Shown here: in pieces, positions 21,397 to 29,398 of the stretch
How positions within the stretch are numbered: position 1 is the first letter of the stretch
How the letters are laid out: every line of letters starts with the position of its first letter
Assembly: GCA_904419035.1 (NCBI GenBank)
Contig: CAJFQL010000029.1
Span: forward strand, 1-29,446
Origin: Heritagella caecorum
GTDB lineage: Bacteria > Bacillota > Clostridia > Oscillospirales > Acutalibacteraceae
DNA length: 29,446 nt
Direction: 5' to 3'
The notes under the pieces: model-generated
Database searches by the model: none
What the model saw: only the letters and a program-made list of their open reading frames with translations
What the model was told of the DNA's origin: nothing
Program-made: the position numbers and the translations under genes

Positions 21397-23325
21397 TTAT
21401 TTTGTTTCCGTTTTTTCTTGTTCTTTTTGTTCCTTTTTGGCTTCCGCTTCATTTTCAGCGGCCGTACGGGCCAACAGATCATTCTTTTCGGCGTGCCCGG
21501 TATAGGTGGGCACCAAGCGGTGAATTACCTTCATCATGTGCAGGTTATCCACCCCGGCACATTCCCGCAGTTCCGCCAGGCTAAAGAGGAACACATCTTC
21601 ATCCACCGGCGTGGGCGAGCCGATATAAATCAGTTCATGGGCCGTTTTCTCACAGCCGCCTTCGCAATCCAGCAGCAGTTCTTCGTACAGTTTTTCACCG
21701 GGCCGCAAACCTGTAAACGTGATGTCAATATCCTTGTAGGGTTCATACCCCGACAAGCGAATCAGCTTTTCAGCCAGATCCAGGATCTTAACAGGCTTGC
21801 CCATATCCAGAATGAAGATCTCGCCGCCTTTGGCCATCCCGCCGGCCTGAATCACCAGCTGGGCTGCTTCCGGGATCGTCATAAAATAGCGGATAATGTC
21901 GGGATGCGTTACGGTCACCGGGCCGCCCTCTTCAATTTGCTTTTTAAACAGCGGAATGACGCTGCCGCTGCTGCCCAGTACGTTGCCAAACCGCACGGCG
22001 GCATATTCCGTTTTGCTGTGGCGGGAGTAATACTGGATAATCAGTTCGCACACCCGTTTGGTAGCGCCCATGATGTTGGTGGGGTTTACCGCCTTGTCGG
22101 TGGAAATCAGCACCATCCGGCGCACCCCGTACTGGTCGGCACAGGTAGCCACGTTCCAGGTACCAAACACATTGTTTTTCACCGCTTCGCCGGGGCTCAG
22201 TTCCATGAGCGGCACGTGCTTGTGGGCAGCCGCATGGAAAACCACATCGGGACGGTACACTTCGAACACATGGCTCAGCCGGGCGCGGTCGCGCACCGAA
22301 CCGATCAGCACTTCGAAATTCAGCCACGGATATTTGCGTCCCAGTTCCTGCTGCAAGTCATAGGCGTTATTTTCGTAAATATCGAACACCACCAGCTTGC
22401 GCGGGCGAAAAATCGCAATTTGACGGCACAATTCGCTGCCAATGGAACCGCCTCCGCCGGTGACCAGCACGGTCTTTTCGTGCAGGTAACTACTGATTTC
22501 CTCGGTATTCAAGGTGACTTCATCGCGCCCGAGCAAATCCACAATATCCACATCGCGGATGACGACGTGCTCATTGCCCTCTAGGATTTCGTACAGGGCC
22601 GGCACGGTTTTTAATTGGCACCCGGTGCGGGCACAGATATCGATAATAGCCCGCTTGTCCGAATTGCGCGCCGACGGGATGGCCAACAGGATCTGGTCCA
22701 CATCGTACCGTGCCGCCATGCGGGGAATGCTGTCCCGGTTGCCCACGACTTTTACGCCGTTAATGCGGGTCCCTTTTTTGCTGCGGTCGTCGTCAATGGC
22801 ACAGACGGGGATCTGTACGCTTTCGGGGGCGCTTTTCATCTCTTTGATAACCATGGAGCCCATTTCCCCGGCGCCTATGACCATCACGCGCTTCACACGT
22901 TCACCGTCCCGCTGCAAATTCCGGCGGCGGACCCGGCGGATCATACCATAGCTCATGCGCGTAGCGCCAATCAGCACCAGCGCCAGCAGCCACCCGGCCA
23001 CATAGACACTGATGGGGAACCGCGCCTGCTGCAAAATCGCCCAGCTCACCCCTGTACTCAGACCGCAGGCCAGCGTGACCCCGGCCACAATCTGCAGCAG
23101 TTCGCTGGTACCGGCAAATTCCCAAATGGTGCGGTAAAACTTAAACAGGACAAAAACCGCCAGGCACAAAATCGCAAATACCGGCATGATCCGTCCATAC
23201 GCTTCCATGTATACCAATCGTTCAATCGTGCTGACATTTACATCCGACAGCCGCAAAATCATGGCCACAAAATAAGCCACATAGACGCACAGAACATCTA
23301 ACACCATTTGCGGCAGTATATGCAA
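21397..23325 (-). CDS. CapD/WbpM-type nucleotide-sugar 4,6-dehydratase
   Basis: Membrane-bound enzymes of this family convert UDP-GlcNAc to the 4-keto-6-deoxy sugar for cell-surface glycans. The protein has four N-terminal helices (about 1-125), a CoA-binding-like Rossmann domain with VMVIGAGEMGS (about 146-156), and a second Rossmann domain with VLVTGGGGSIGSEL (about 287-300), then STDKAVNPTNIMGATKR carrying the TD..K catalytic region. The C-terminus is a charged K/E-rich tail. The first usual start in the frame is TTG at 23325, but it has no ribosome binding site, and the open frame runs upstream through a basic LKPKKTKKRN segment to GGAGG at 23371-23375; the real start is probably ATT at 23367 or CTG at 23361. 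The length is then about 655 residues. Confidence 0.9.
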   Translation of the reverse strand: MHILPQMVLDVLCVYVAYFVAMILRLSDVNVSTIERLVYMEAYGRIMPVFAILCLAVFVLFKFYRTIWEFAGTSELLQIVAGVTLACGLSTGVSWAILQQARFPISVYVAGWLLALVLIGATRMSYGMIRRVRRRNLQRDGERVKRVMVIGAGEMGSMVIKEMKSAPESVQIPVCAIDDDRSKKGTRINGVKVVGNRDSIPRMAARYDVDQILLAIPSARNSDKRAIIDICARTGCQLKTVPALYEILEGNEHVVIRDVDIVDLLGRDEVTLNTEEISSYLHEKTVLVTGGGGSIGSELCRQIAIFRPRKLVVFDIYENNAYDLQQELGRKYPWLNFEVLIGSVRDRARLSHVFEVYRPDVVFHAAAHKHVPLMELSPGEAVKNNVFGTWNVATCADQYGVRRMVLISTDKAVNPTNIMGATKRVCELIIQYYSRHSKTEYAAVRFGNVLGSSGSVIPLFKKQIEEGGPVTVTHPDIIRYFMTIPEAAQLVIQAGGMAKGGEIFILDMGKPVKILDLAEKLIRLSGYEPYKDIDITFTGLRPGEKLYEELLLDCEGGCEKTAHELIYIGSPTPVDEDVFLFSLAELRECAGVDNLHMMKVIHRLVPTYTGHAEKNDLLARTAAENEAEAKKEQKEQEKTETK

Positions 23326-23408
23326 AAGCAGATTTCTCTTTTTGGTCTTTTTGGGTTTCAGGGCAATCAGCCTCCGTTCCTTGGTAGAATAGCCAAAACA
23401 TCATTCCA

Positions 23409-23437
23409 ATTATAGGCTATCCTTTAGCATAATACAA
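23409..23437 (-). promoter_or_regulatory. Promoter of the CapD-type gene
   Basis: TTGTAT (23432-23437), 17-bp spacer, TATAAT (23409-23414) on the minus strand. With a start near 23402, the 5' UTR is about 35 nt to the proposed non-AUG start codon. Confidence 0.7.
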
Positions 23438-23452
23438 TAGAGAAGCGAAATT

Positions 23453-24073
23453 TTAACCATTTTTTTGCAAGTTCTCAGAAGAATCCGGGGTTTTCAGGCG
23501 CAAAGGTGGCCCTTCCACCCACAAAATTTGGTCGGCCAACGCCTTTGCTTCCCATTGATCGTGCGTAATGAGCAACACTGGCTTTTTCGCCTTTTCCCGC
23601 TGTAAAAGGGGCAAAATCGCTTCGATCCTGGGGCGGTCCAGCCCCCGGAAGGGTTCATCCAGCAGCAGCACGTCGCCTCCATAGCATAAAGCCCTCGCCA
23701 GTGCCACCCGCCGGCATTGTCCCCCGCTGATTTCATGGGGATACCTTTCGAGCAAGCCGTCAAGCCCCAGTTCATCCGGCAGCGATAGCACCCGCGCCGG
23801 TTTTTTCTGTACACACTGGATGTTTTCCTTTACAGTCATCCACGGAAAAAGCCGGTCCTCCTGGAATAAAATAGCTGTCTTTTTCCCCTGCCACGGGTTT
23901 TCCGGCTCGAACTGTGCCGGTAATAGTCCCCCCAGCGCCCGCAGGAGCGTCGTTTTCCCGCACCCGGAAGGCCCAAACAGGCACAAGCACCCGGTTTCGG
24001 GCAGGGTGAGCGAAAACCGGTCCACAATCACGTGCCCCGACAGGGCCACCGACAGACGAATCGACTTATTCAT
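23453..24073 (-). CDS. ABC transporter ATP-binding protein (nitrate/sulfonate/thiamine-precursor class)
   Basis: Powers the import system encoded with the two genes upstream. Walker A is GPSGCGKTT, the signature is SGGQCRRVALARAL, Walker B is DVLLLDEPF with FRGLD after it, and LLITHDQ is the switch histidine. At about 206 residues it is shorter than most SsuB/TauB-type subunits (about 250), with a shortened region between Walker A and the signature. ATG at 24073 with GGAGG 7 bases upstream overlaps the end of the permease gene by 8 bp. An in-frame start at 24103 is rejected because it would overlap more and has no ribosome binding site. Confidence 0.92.
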   Translation of the reverse strand: MNKSIRLSVALSGHVIVDRFSLTLPETGCLCLFGPSGCGKTTLLRALGGLLPAQFEPENPWQGKKTAILFQEDRLFPWMTVKENIQCVQKKPARVLSLPDELGLDGLLERYPHEISGGQCRRVALARALCYGGDVLLLDEPFRGLDRPRIEAILPLLQREKAKKPVLLITHDQWEAKALADQILWVEGPPLRLKTPDSSENLQKNG

Positions 24074-24863
24074 GCGGCTCCCTCCTGTCCGGCGGTTTTT
24101 CACCCCAACGCAGCAGCCGGGCCACTATCTGCTCAACGAACAAACTGAGCAGGACCACCGCCGCCGTCCAGGCGAACAAATCGGCTGTTTCCAGATAAAT
24201 TTTAGCTTCGTATATTCCGCCGCCCATGGAACCGCGCAAATTGCTGAGCACTTCCGCCGCAACACCGGCTTTGAACCCAAGCCCCACGGCCGACTGGCAG
24301 GCTGCCCGAAAATAGGGCCGCACCGCAGGGATTGTGAGGCAACGCAGTTTCTTCCAGCCGCGCAGCCGGTACGCCCGGGCCATTTCGAGAAAATTTTCGG
24401 GGATTTCGTGCAGCCCGGTTTTGACATTTTCCCACACCACCGGCAGCACCATCAACAGGGTGGTGACCACCGGCACCAGGGGAGCACGGAACCAAATAAG
24501 GAACAGCAAAATGAGAGAAGCCACCGGAGTGGCCTTAATCAGGGATAACAGCGGATGCAGCACGGTTTCGGCCAGAGAAAACCGTGCTGTGACCGCCCCC
24601 AATAGGCACCCTGCTACGGCCCCCAGAAAGACACCCAGGGCAATACGCCCCAGCGTTTGGGCGCAGCTTTCCCAAAAGGACGCCTGCCCTCCCAAACGCC
24701 ACAGACTTTGCACAACCGACCACGGGGATGCCAAATAATATTCGTGCCCGGTGACCAGGCACACCACTTGCCATAATCCAATCCAGAACACCGCCACCAG
24801 CACCCGGCGGCCCCACCGGGTCACCGGGCCCCTTTTGTGAGACGGTGTTTTACTCTGCTTCAT
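24066..24863 (-). CDS. ABC transporter permease (SsuC/TauC-like)
   Basis: The 265-residue membrane subunit has a short basic N-terminus, about six helices and the binding-protein-dependent transport EAA-type loop (EMARAYRLRGWKKLRCLTIPAVRPY, about 155-178) that docks with the ATPase. WQVVCLVTGHEYYLASPW near the start is typical for SsuC/TauC/ThiX permeases. It overlaps the binding-protein gene by 14 bp and the ATPase gene by 8 bp, so all three are coupled. The ATG at 24863 has no good ribosome binding site, which fits coupling; a TTG at 24896 is less likely. Confidence 0.9.
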   Translation of the reverse strand: MKQSKTPSHKRGPVTRWGRRVLVAVFWIGLWQVVCLVTGHEYYLASPWSVVQSLWRLGGQASFWESCAQTLGRIALGVFLGAVAGCLLGAVTARFSLAETVLHPLLSLIKATPVASLILLFLIWFRAPLVPVVTTLLMVLPVVWENVKTGLHEIPENFLEMARAYRLRGWKKLRCLTIPAVRPYFRAACQSAVGLGFKAGVAAEVLSNLRGSMGGGIYEAKIYLETADLFAWTAAVVLLSLFVEQIVARLLRWGEKPPDRREPHE

Positions 24864-25905
24864 AATAGAAGCTGTCGTCCGGCAAGGCTCCGCCAATCGA
24901 AGCCGGGTTGCTTTCGTACAGCACGTTCCAGAACGGCGTCAGCCCTTCCTTCATTTCCTTCCCGGCAATATACACAATATTGCAGCGGGGAATCGCCTTT
25001 TCCGTTACGGCCGCTTCCATGATGGAATAGGTCTGCGACAGTTGACCGGCTTCTTTCGGGTTGGCATTGACAAAATCCACCGATTTCTGGTACAGGGAAA
25101 GGAACTTGTCAAAAGCATCCTTGTTCGTTTCGTCTTCCAGATAGTCACTGCTGACCACCAGGCACCCCATGGACAGCACACTGCCATCGGCCACTTTGTC
25201 CCATTCTTCCGTCAGATCCAGCGCTACCTGGCAATCGGGCTGTTTGGTGGTTACCTGGGTGACAAACGGTTCCGGCAGCACGGCAATGGTGGCATCGCCC
25301 GCCATGAGCTGCTGGGCCACTTCGCTGTGTTCCGACAGATAGGTCACCGTGACATCTTTGCCGGCTTCCAGACCGTTTTGTTCCAGAATATAATTAAACG
25401 CAAATTCCGGCACACCGCCCTGGCCCGACGACACCACGGTTTTCCCCTTCAGATCCGCGATGGAATTCACCGTTTCGCCGTTGGTGACCACCGATAGGAT
25501 GCCCAACGTGTTGACACAGGCAATCTTGACGCCGCCCTTGGTCTTCTGGTACAGGTTGGCCGCCAAATTGGTGGGCAGGCACGCGGCATCTACACTTCCG
25601 CTGCTCAAAGCCGACACCATTTCATCCGACGACGTATACACATCAATTTGCAGGTTGTCGTCGTCTTCGGCTTCTTCCATCACTTGCAGCGCGCCCAAAC
25701 CGGTGGGCCCTTTGAGCACACCCACGGTCAGCGCAGCCGGCAGGCCTGTTTCTTCGTTTTCACTTTCCTGCGAAACACTGCTTTCCTGCGTCTGGCTGCT
25801 GGCCGATGATGTTTCCGCTTCTTCTTCCGGGGTTGCACACCCTGCCATCACCAGCATCAGGCCCAAAAAGGACGCAGCCAGTTTTGTTGCCCACTTTTGT
25901 TTCAT
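24850..25905 (-). CDS. ABC substrate-binding lipoprotein (NMT1/SsuA-like)
   Basis: The 351-residue protein has a lipoprotein signal with lipobox MAGC, so the mature N-terminus is lipidated Cys23. A Ser/Glu-rich linker (about 27-55) leads to a periplasmic-binding fold of the NMT1/THI5/SsuA type: VGVLKGPTGLGALQ, SGSVDAACLPTNLAANL, KGKTVVSSGQGGVPEFAFNYIL, and AVLPEPFVTQ. Substrates in this class include sulfonates, taurine, nitrate and pyrimidine precursors of thiamine; nothing in the window decides which. It starts at the ATG with AAGGAGG upstream. No promoter was recognised between the terminator at 25965-26002 and the start. Confidence 0.92.
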   Translation of the reverse strand: MKQKWATKLAASFLGLMLVMAGCATPEEEAETSSASSQTQESSVSQESENEETGLPAALTVGVLKGPTGLGALQVMEEAEDDDNLQIDVYTSSDEMVSALSSGSVDAACLPTNLAANLYQKTKGGVKIACVNTLGILSVVTNGETVNSIADLKGKTVVSSGQGGVPEFAFNYILEQNGLEAGKDVTVTYLSEHSEVAQQLMAGDATIAVLPEPFVTQVTTKQPDCQVALDLTEEWDKVADGSVLSMGCLVVSSDYLEDETNKDAFDKFLSLYQKSVDFVNANPKEAGQLSQTYSIMEAAVTEKAIPRCNIVYIAGKEMKEGLTPFWNVLYESNPASIGGALPDDSFYYEAE

Positions 25906-25940
25906 TGGTAAAACCTCCTTTTGCCCGCATAAGGGGCCAA

Positions 25941-25963
25941 CGCCGGGCAGAATCCGCCCGGCG
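25941..25963 (-). other. 8-bp perfect hairpin in the leader of the ABC operon
   Basis: CGCCGGGC (25941-25948) and GCCCGGCG (25956-25963) pair around a 7-base loop. It is directly after the terminator U-tract and 36 bp before the start codon. It has no U-tract on the minus strand, so it is not a terminator there; a role in mRNA stability or regulator binding is possible. Confidence 0.5.
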
Positions 25964-25964
25964 C

Positions 25965-26002
25965 AAAAAAGAACACTGTGAAAGCATCCCCCCACAGTGT
26001 TC
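25965..26002 (-). terminator. Terminator of the CD1247-type gene
   Basis: On the minus strand GAACACTGTG (25993-26002) pairs with CACAGTGTTC (25971-25980), followed by TTTTTT (25965-25970). It should end transcription from efp and the CD1247-type gene. Confidence 0.88.
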
Positions 26003-26021
26003 CCTTTTCATTTTTGGAAAA

Positions 26022-26477
26022 TTACTCTTCCGTAGCTTCTTCGTCCCCGTCTTCGACTTCTTCCAGTTCGAATTCCAGGTGTTCCCCACAATTGGGGCAA
26101 TCCATTTCGCCTTCTTCGATGATTTCTTCCGACAGGCAAATCGTTTCATTGCACTTGGGGCACGTGACTTCGAAATAGGTTTCTTCAAAGTCACCGTCGT
26201 CATCATCATCGTCGCAGCCACAGCAGCCACAGCCGTCGTCGTCATCGCCGTCGTTCAGGCCATAGACTTCTTCTTCCAGCGAACCCAGGTCTTCGTCGAC
26301 TTCGTCCAGCTGGCCGGCCATCTCTTTGGTCTGTGCTTCCAGATCACTGACGCTCAGGGCCAGGTCGTCGAGCAGTTCCAAAATGCCGTTGAGCAATTTG
26401 ACTTCTTTTTTGTCAGCTTCCAATTCCAGGCCTTCGGCCAAGCCGCGCAAATAAGCGGCGCGTTCGGTAATCGTCAT
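26022..26477 (-). CDS. CD1247-type zinc-ribbon protein
   Basis: The 151-residue protein begins with a helical domain (MTITERAAYLRGLAEGLELEAD..., likely coiled coil, about 1-70) that matches the CD1247 N-terminal domain of clostridial proteins. A cysteine- and aspartate-rich linker (GCGCCGCDDDDDD, about 81-93) follows, then a C-terminal zinc ribbon with CPKC and CPNC (about 105-128) and a very acidic tail. Function is not known; a zinc-binding regulator of translation or transcription is a guess. The ATG at 26477 has AAGGAGG 9 bases upstream; the frame open to 26510 lacks one. It is directly downstream of efp. Confidence 0.85.
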   Translation of the reverse strand: MTITERAAYLRGLAEGLELEADKKEVKLLNGILELLDDLALSVSDLEAQTKEMAGQLDEVDEDLGSLEEEVYGLNDGDDDDGCGCCGCDDDDDDGDFEETYFEVTCPKCNETICLSEEIIEEGEMDCPNCGEHLEFELEEVEDGDEEATEE

Positions 26478-26535
26478 CACAAACAACCTCCTTGCGTTGT
26501 GGGTTTTCACACGATATCAGGCAGAGAAAACGCCA

Positions 26536-27093
26536 TTAGGCGCGTTCCATGTATTCGCCCGTACGGGTGTCGATGCGGATCATTTCGCCTTCGTTGATGA
26601 ACAGCGGCACTTTGATTTCAGCGCCGGTTTCCAGCGTGGCCGGTTTGGTGGCGTTAGTCGCCGTGTTGCCCGCAAAGCCGGGATCGGTCTTGGTTACCTG
26701 CAGTTCTACAAAGTTCGGCGGTTCCACACCGAACACGTTGCCCTTATAGGACAGAACCTTGCAGTCCATGTTTTCTTTTACAAACTTAAAGCCGTCGCCC
26801 AGCACGTTGGCGCTGATCGGGATCTGTTCATAGGTTTCCAGATCCATGAAGTAATACAGATCGCCATCTTCATACAGATACTGCATGTCCTTGCGCTCAA
26901 TGTAGGCGGTGGGGTATTTGTCGTTGGGGTTGAAGGTTTTTTCGGTTACAGCACCGGAAATCACGTTGCGGATTTTCGTACGGACAAAAGCTGCGCCTTT
27001 GCCGGGTTTCACATGCTGAAATTCGATAATGGAATATACGTTGCCATCCATTTCGAAGGTGACACCGTTTCTAAAATCGCCTGCAGTAATCAT
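26536..27093 (-). CDS. efp: Translation elongation factor P
   Basis: EF-P helps ribosomes pass polyproline stretches. The 185-residue protein has the three beta-barrel domains; the tip of domain I carries K32 in PGKG, the residue modified in some bacteria, and the surrounding HVKPGKGAAFVRTK is typical for Firmicutes. The C-terminal signature (KVPLFINEGEMIRIDTRTGEYMERA) is complete. The ATG at 27093 with GGAGG 11 bases upstream is preferred over the frame start at 27114. The M24 peptidase gene lies 116 bp upstream in the same direction, a widespread order. Confidence 0.96.
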   Translation of the reverse strand: MITAGDFRNGVTFEMDGNVYSIIEFQHVKPGKGAAFVRTKIRNVISGAVTEKTFNPNDKYPTAYIERKDMQYLYEDGDLYYFMDLETYEQIPISANVLGDGFKFVKENMDCKVLSYKGNVFGVEPPNFVELQVTKTDPGFAGNTATNATKPATLETGAEIKVPLFINEGEMIRIDTRTGEYMERA

Positions 27094-27149
27094 AGAGTGA
27101 AGCCTCCAAATCAAAATTTGTACAATTTAGTTTATAATATTTTCGAGAT

Positions 27150-27177
27150 TTTTTCAAGACTTATTCCATGAAATCTT
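27150..27177 (-). other. Inverted repeat in the efp leader
   Basis: On the minus strand TTCAAGA and TCTTGAA flank about 14 bases between the M24 peptidase gene and efp. There is no U-tract, so it is not a terminator. It may be an operator or a weak hairpin. Confidence 0.35.
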
Positions 27178-27209
27178 GAAGAATCCCGAAATTCCCGCCC
27201 AAAGTGCCC

Positions 27210-28301
27210 TTACAGGATGATCAGTTCTTTGGGGGAATGGGTCAGGTCGCGGCAGCCGTCTTCGGTGACCAGTACCATGTCTTCAATGCGGACACCGAAT
27301 TTTCCTTCCAGGTAGATGCCGGGTTCCACCGTCACAATCATACCGGGACGGGCCAGGGTGGCGTCACTCTTCGAAAAGCGGGGATATTCGTGGATCTGTA
27401 CCCCTACGCCATGGCCGGTGGAATGGCCAAACGTACCGGGGTAATCCTTTTCGATAATATCCCGGGCGGCTTTATCCACATCGCAGCACCGCACACCGGG
27501 GCGTACCGCCGCAATAGCCGCCTTCTGGGCCGCCAGCACCGTTTCGTACACGCGGCGCTGTTCCTCGCTGACATGCCCCACGGCCACCGTACGGGTCATA
27601 TCCGACATATAGCCGTCCACCACACAACCGGTATCCATGGTGACAAAATCGCCTTCTTCGATCACTTTGCTGGAAGGAACGCCATGGCACAGCGAACCAT
27701 TGGCACCGGAAACCACAATCAGGTCGAAAGACACTTTTTCGGCCCCTTTGCGGCGCATGAAAAATTCGATTTCCACAGCAATTTCGTGTTCGGTCTTCCC
27801 CGGTTTGATAATACTGCACGCATAATCAAACGCTTCTTCGGTAATTCTCTGGGCCTTTTCAATCGATGCCACTTCGTCGGGGGTTTTGATCATGCGGATT
27901 TCACGCAGGCAGTTGTCCAGCAGCCGGTCGGGCAGCGCCTGGCCATTTACCTGCTGCATAATCTTGTTGTAATGGGAAAACTCTTCCAGCGTAAAGCTTT
28001 CGGTTTCGGTATGCAGCTTTTTAATGCCGTGTTCCTGCAGCCACGGAATCATCGCCTGGGAGATCATCGAAAACTCGATTACCGGGCATACGGTCACGAC
28101 GCGGCGGGCCGCTTCTGCATAGCGGAAATCCATAAACAGCGCGGCATCATCATCGGTTACCAGCATAGCGCCATCCGTGGCCGGAAAACCGGTCAAATAG
28201 AGCCGGTTGTGCTCCGAAAAGACCAGAGCCGCACTTTCGTTATCCCACTCTTCGCTTTGCCGCAAATACTTTTGCAGCTGAGCAACAGCTTGTACGTTCA
28301 T
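27210..28301 (-). CDS. M24 aminopeptidase (Xaa-Pro type)
   Basis: Cleaves N-terminal residues before proline, releasing it from peptides. The 363-residue protein has the N-terminal creatinase-like domain (about 1-135) and the pita-bread catalytic domain with all five metal ligands in place: D223 (MDTG), D234 (MSDMTRT), H297 (GHGVG), E326 (VEPGIY) and E340 (VRIED). ATG 28301 is 7 bases after the yqeG stop, with an AAAGGA ribosome binding site overlapping that stop. Whether it acts on dipeptides (PepQ) or longer peptides (PepP) cannot be decided. A peptidase for proline peptides next to EF-P is a frequent pairing in Firmicutes. Confidence 0.94.
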   Translation of the reverse strand: MNVQAVAQLQKYLRQSEEWDNESAALVFSEHNRLYLTGFPATDGAMLVTDDDAALFMDFRYAEAARRVVTVCPVIEFSMISQAMIPWLQEHGIKKLHTETESFTLEEFSHYNKIMQQVNGQALPDRLLDNCLREIRMIKTPDEVASIEKAQRITEEAFDYACSIIKPGKTEHEIAVEIEFFMRRKGAEKVSFDLIVVSGANGSLCHGVPSSKVIEEGDFVTMDTGCVVDGYMSDMTRTVAVGHVSEEQRRVYETVLAAQKAAIAAVRPGVRCCDVDKAARDIIEKDYPGTFGHSTGHGVGVQIHEYPRFSKSDATLARPGMIVTVEPGIYLEGKFGVRIEDMVLVTEDGCRDLTHSPKELIIL

Positions 28302-28307
28302 ACATTG

Positions 28308-28835
28308 TCATCCTTTCTCATTTTTATTCTGATGGTCGAGTTCCCCAAAACGTTGCCGGTATGGTTCTTCCCACTTCCGGCGAAGCCGGAAGGACCAGCC
28401 CGTCTCTTCTTCGATAGGCTCCAACAGAACGGTCGCCATATGGCAGACACAGCCCCCCAGCACGTCGGTAAAAATTTGGTCCCCAATGAGGACGGCTTCC
28501 TGCCGTTTTACACCCATCCGGTGGCACGCCAACAGATAACACAGCGGCAGTGGTTTCGCACAGCAGGACAAAAAAGGAAGACCCAGTTTGGCCGCAAAAG
28601 GAGCCACCCGCTTTTTCGTGTTGTTCGATAAAATGAGTAAACGAAAACCCGCCTGTTCCATCCTGTGCACCCACTCTCCGACCCCCGGGGCCGGTTCCTT
28701 TTCCCCATGACGGGACAGGGTGTTATCCACATCGAGCAGCAAAAGCCGCACCGGTAGCCTGCTACAGATGCGCAATTCGTCCACCGTTAGGTCCGTAATT
28801 CGCCGGCGGCAAAGCGCGGGGTGCAAAAACGGCAT
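28308..28835 (-). CDS. yqeG: YqeG-family HAD phosphatase
   Basis: The 175-residue HAD type IIIA protein has DVDNTL (nucleophile aspartate), SNNTKKR and GDQIFTDVLGG as motifs I, II and III/IV. Relatives include the yeast mitochondrial GEP4 phosphatidylglycerophosphatase, so a role in making phosphatidylglycerol is the known link, not shown here. The start is ATG at 28835 with AGGAG 7 bases upstream; the frame extends to 28925 but that part runs through the rpsU terminator. It is the first gene of a run with the M24 peptidase. No promoter of its own was seen between the terminator and the start. Confidence 0.92.
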   Translation of the reverse strand: MPFLHPALCRRRITDLTVDELRICSRLPVRLLLLDVDNTLSRHGEKEPAPGVGEWVHRMEQAGFRLLILSNNTKKRVAPFAAKLGLPFLSCCAKPLPLCYLLACHRMGVKRQEAVLIGDQIFTDVLGGCVCHMATVLLEPIEEETGWSFRLRRKWEEPYRQRFGELDHQNKNEKG

Positions 28836-28867
28836 AGACACACTCCTTTTCATGAGCCATAAAACGG

Positions 28868-28899
28868 AAAAAAGCGGGCTTTTTTCAAAGCCCGCTTTT
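28868..28899 (-). terminator. Terminator of rpsU
   Basis: On the minus strand AAAAGCGGGC (28890-28899) pairs with GCCCGCTTTTTT (28868-28879), with TTTTTT following. It separates rpsU from yqeG. Confidence 0.9.
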
Positions 28900-28937
28900 C
28901 GAAGCGAATTCTTTCGGTGCTGCAAAAAACAGTCCGC

Positions 28938-29114
28938 TTATTTGAACTTGCGCTTACGGGCCGCCTCGGACTTCTTCTTGCGTTTGACAGAAGGCTTTTC
29001 GTAAGCTTCTCTCTTGCGAACCTCGGCAATTACGCCGGATCTGGCGCACTGCTTCTTGAATCTTCTCAGAGCATTGTCCAGAGACTCGCCTTCTTTGATT
29101 CTGATTTCAGCCAT
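28938..29114 (-). CDS. rpsU: 30S ribosomal protein S21
   Basis: The 58-residue protein reads MAEIRIKEGESLDNALRRF at the start and ends in a very basic KRKKKSEAARKRKFK tail, the S21 pattern. S21 sits on the platform of the small subunit near the anti-Shine-Dalgarno and helps initiation. The length is normal. GGGAGGG lies 9 bases before the ATG. It is a single-gene unit with a consensus promoter (29178-29206) and its own terminator. Confidence 0.97.
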   Translation of the reverse strand: MAEIRIKEGESLDNALRRFKKQCARSGVIAEVRKREAYEKPSVKRKKKSEAARKRKFK

Positions 29115-29177
29115 GTATTTTCCCTCCCATCCGCCAACAGGCAGGGGTTATGCAGTCGCTATAAAAGCACAAAAATT

Positions 29178-29206
29178 ATTATACAGAAAAAAGGATTCTC
29201 TGTCAA
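29178..29206 (-). promoter_or_regulatory. Consensus promoter of rpsU
   Basis: TTGACA (29201-29206), 17-bp spacer, TATAAT (29178-29183) on the minus strand, about 64 bp before the rpsU start. Confidence 0.9.
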
Positions 29207-29277
29207 GCGGGAAATTCTATTCCCTAAAAGTTTTTTAGGGAGTTTCCGGCTTACTTTTTGTGCCCAGCGAGATAAAG

Positions 29278-29320
29278 AAAAAACCTCGATGCAGTGCGCA
29301 CACTGACATCGAGGTTTTTT
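29278..29320 (-). terminator. Bidirectional terminator after the tRNA pair
   Basis: AAAAAACCTCGATG (29278-29291) pairs with CATCGAGGTTTTTT (29307-29320), extended by CAGTG/CACTG in the loop. The tRNA-Thr CCA end touches its right arm. Confidence 0.9.
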
Positions 29321-29395
29321 GGAGCTGCTAACCAGATTCGAACTGGTGACCTCATCCTTACCAAGGATGTGCTCTGCCTACTGAGCCATAGCAGC
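29320..29395 (-). tRNA. tRNA-Thr (anticodon GGT)
   Basis: On the minus strand GCTGCTA and TAGCAGC form the acceptor stem. The anticodon arm CATCC-TTGGTAA-GGATG gives anticodon GGT. The T-arm contains GGTTCGAATCTGG-type sequence (ACCAG-TTCGAAT-CTGGT). The discriminator is U, and CCA is encoded. Length is 76 with CCA. Confidence 0.96.
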
Positions 29396-29398
29396 ATA

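Noticed and set aside
21418..22584. 388-codon plus-strand frame opposite the CapD-type gene
   Set aside because: Antisense shadow of a gene with clear Rossmann motifs.
27150..27177. Terminator between the M24 peptidase gene and efp
   Set aside because: The inverted repeat has no U-tract in either direction at the right end for the minus-strand genes.
27204..28631. 475-codon plus-strand frame opposite the M24 peptidase and yqeG
   Set aside because: Same antisense effect; both minus-strand genes have full motifs and ribosome binding sites.
29216..29242. Short inverted repeat TCCCTAAAA/TTTTAGGGA upstream of rpsU
   Set aside because: AT-rich, short, no U-tract after it on the minus strand; no function can be supported.
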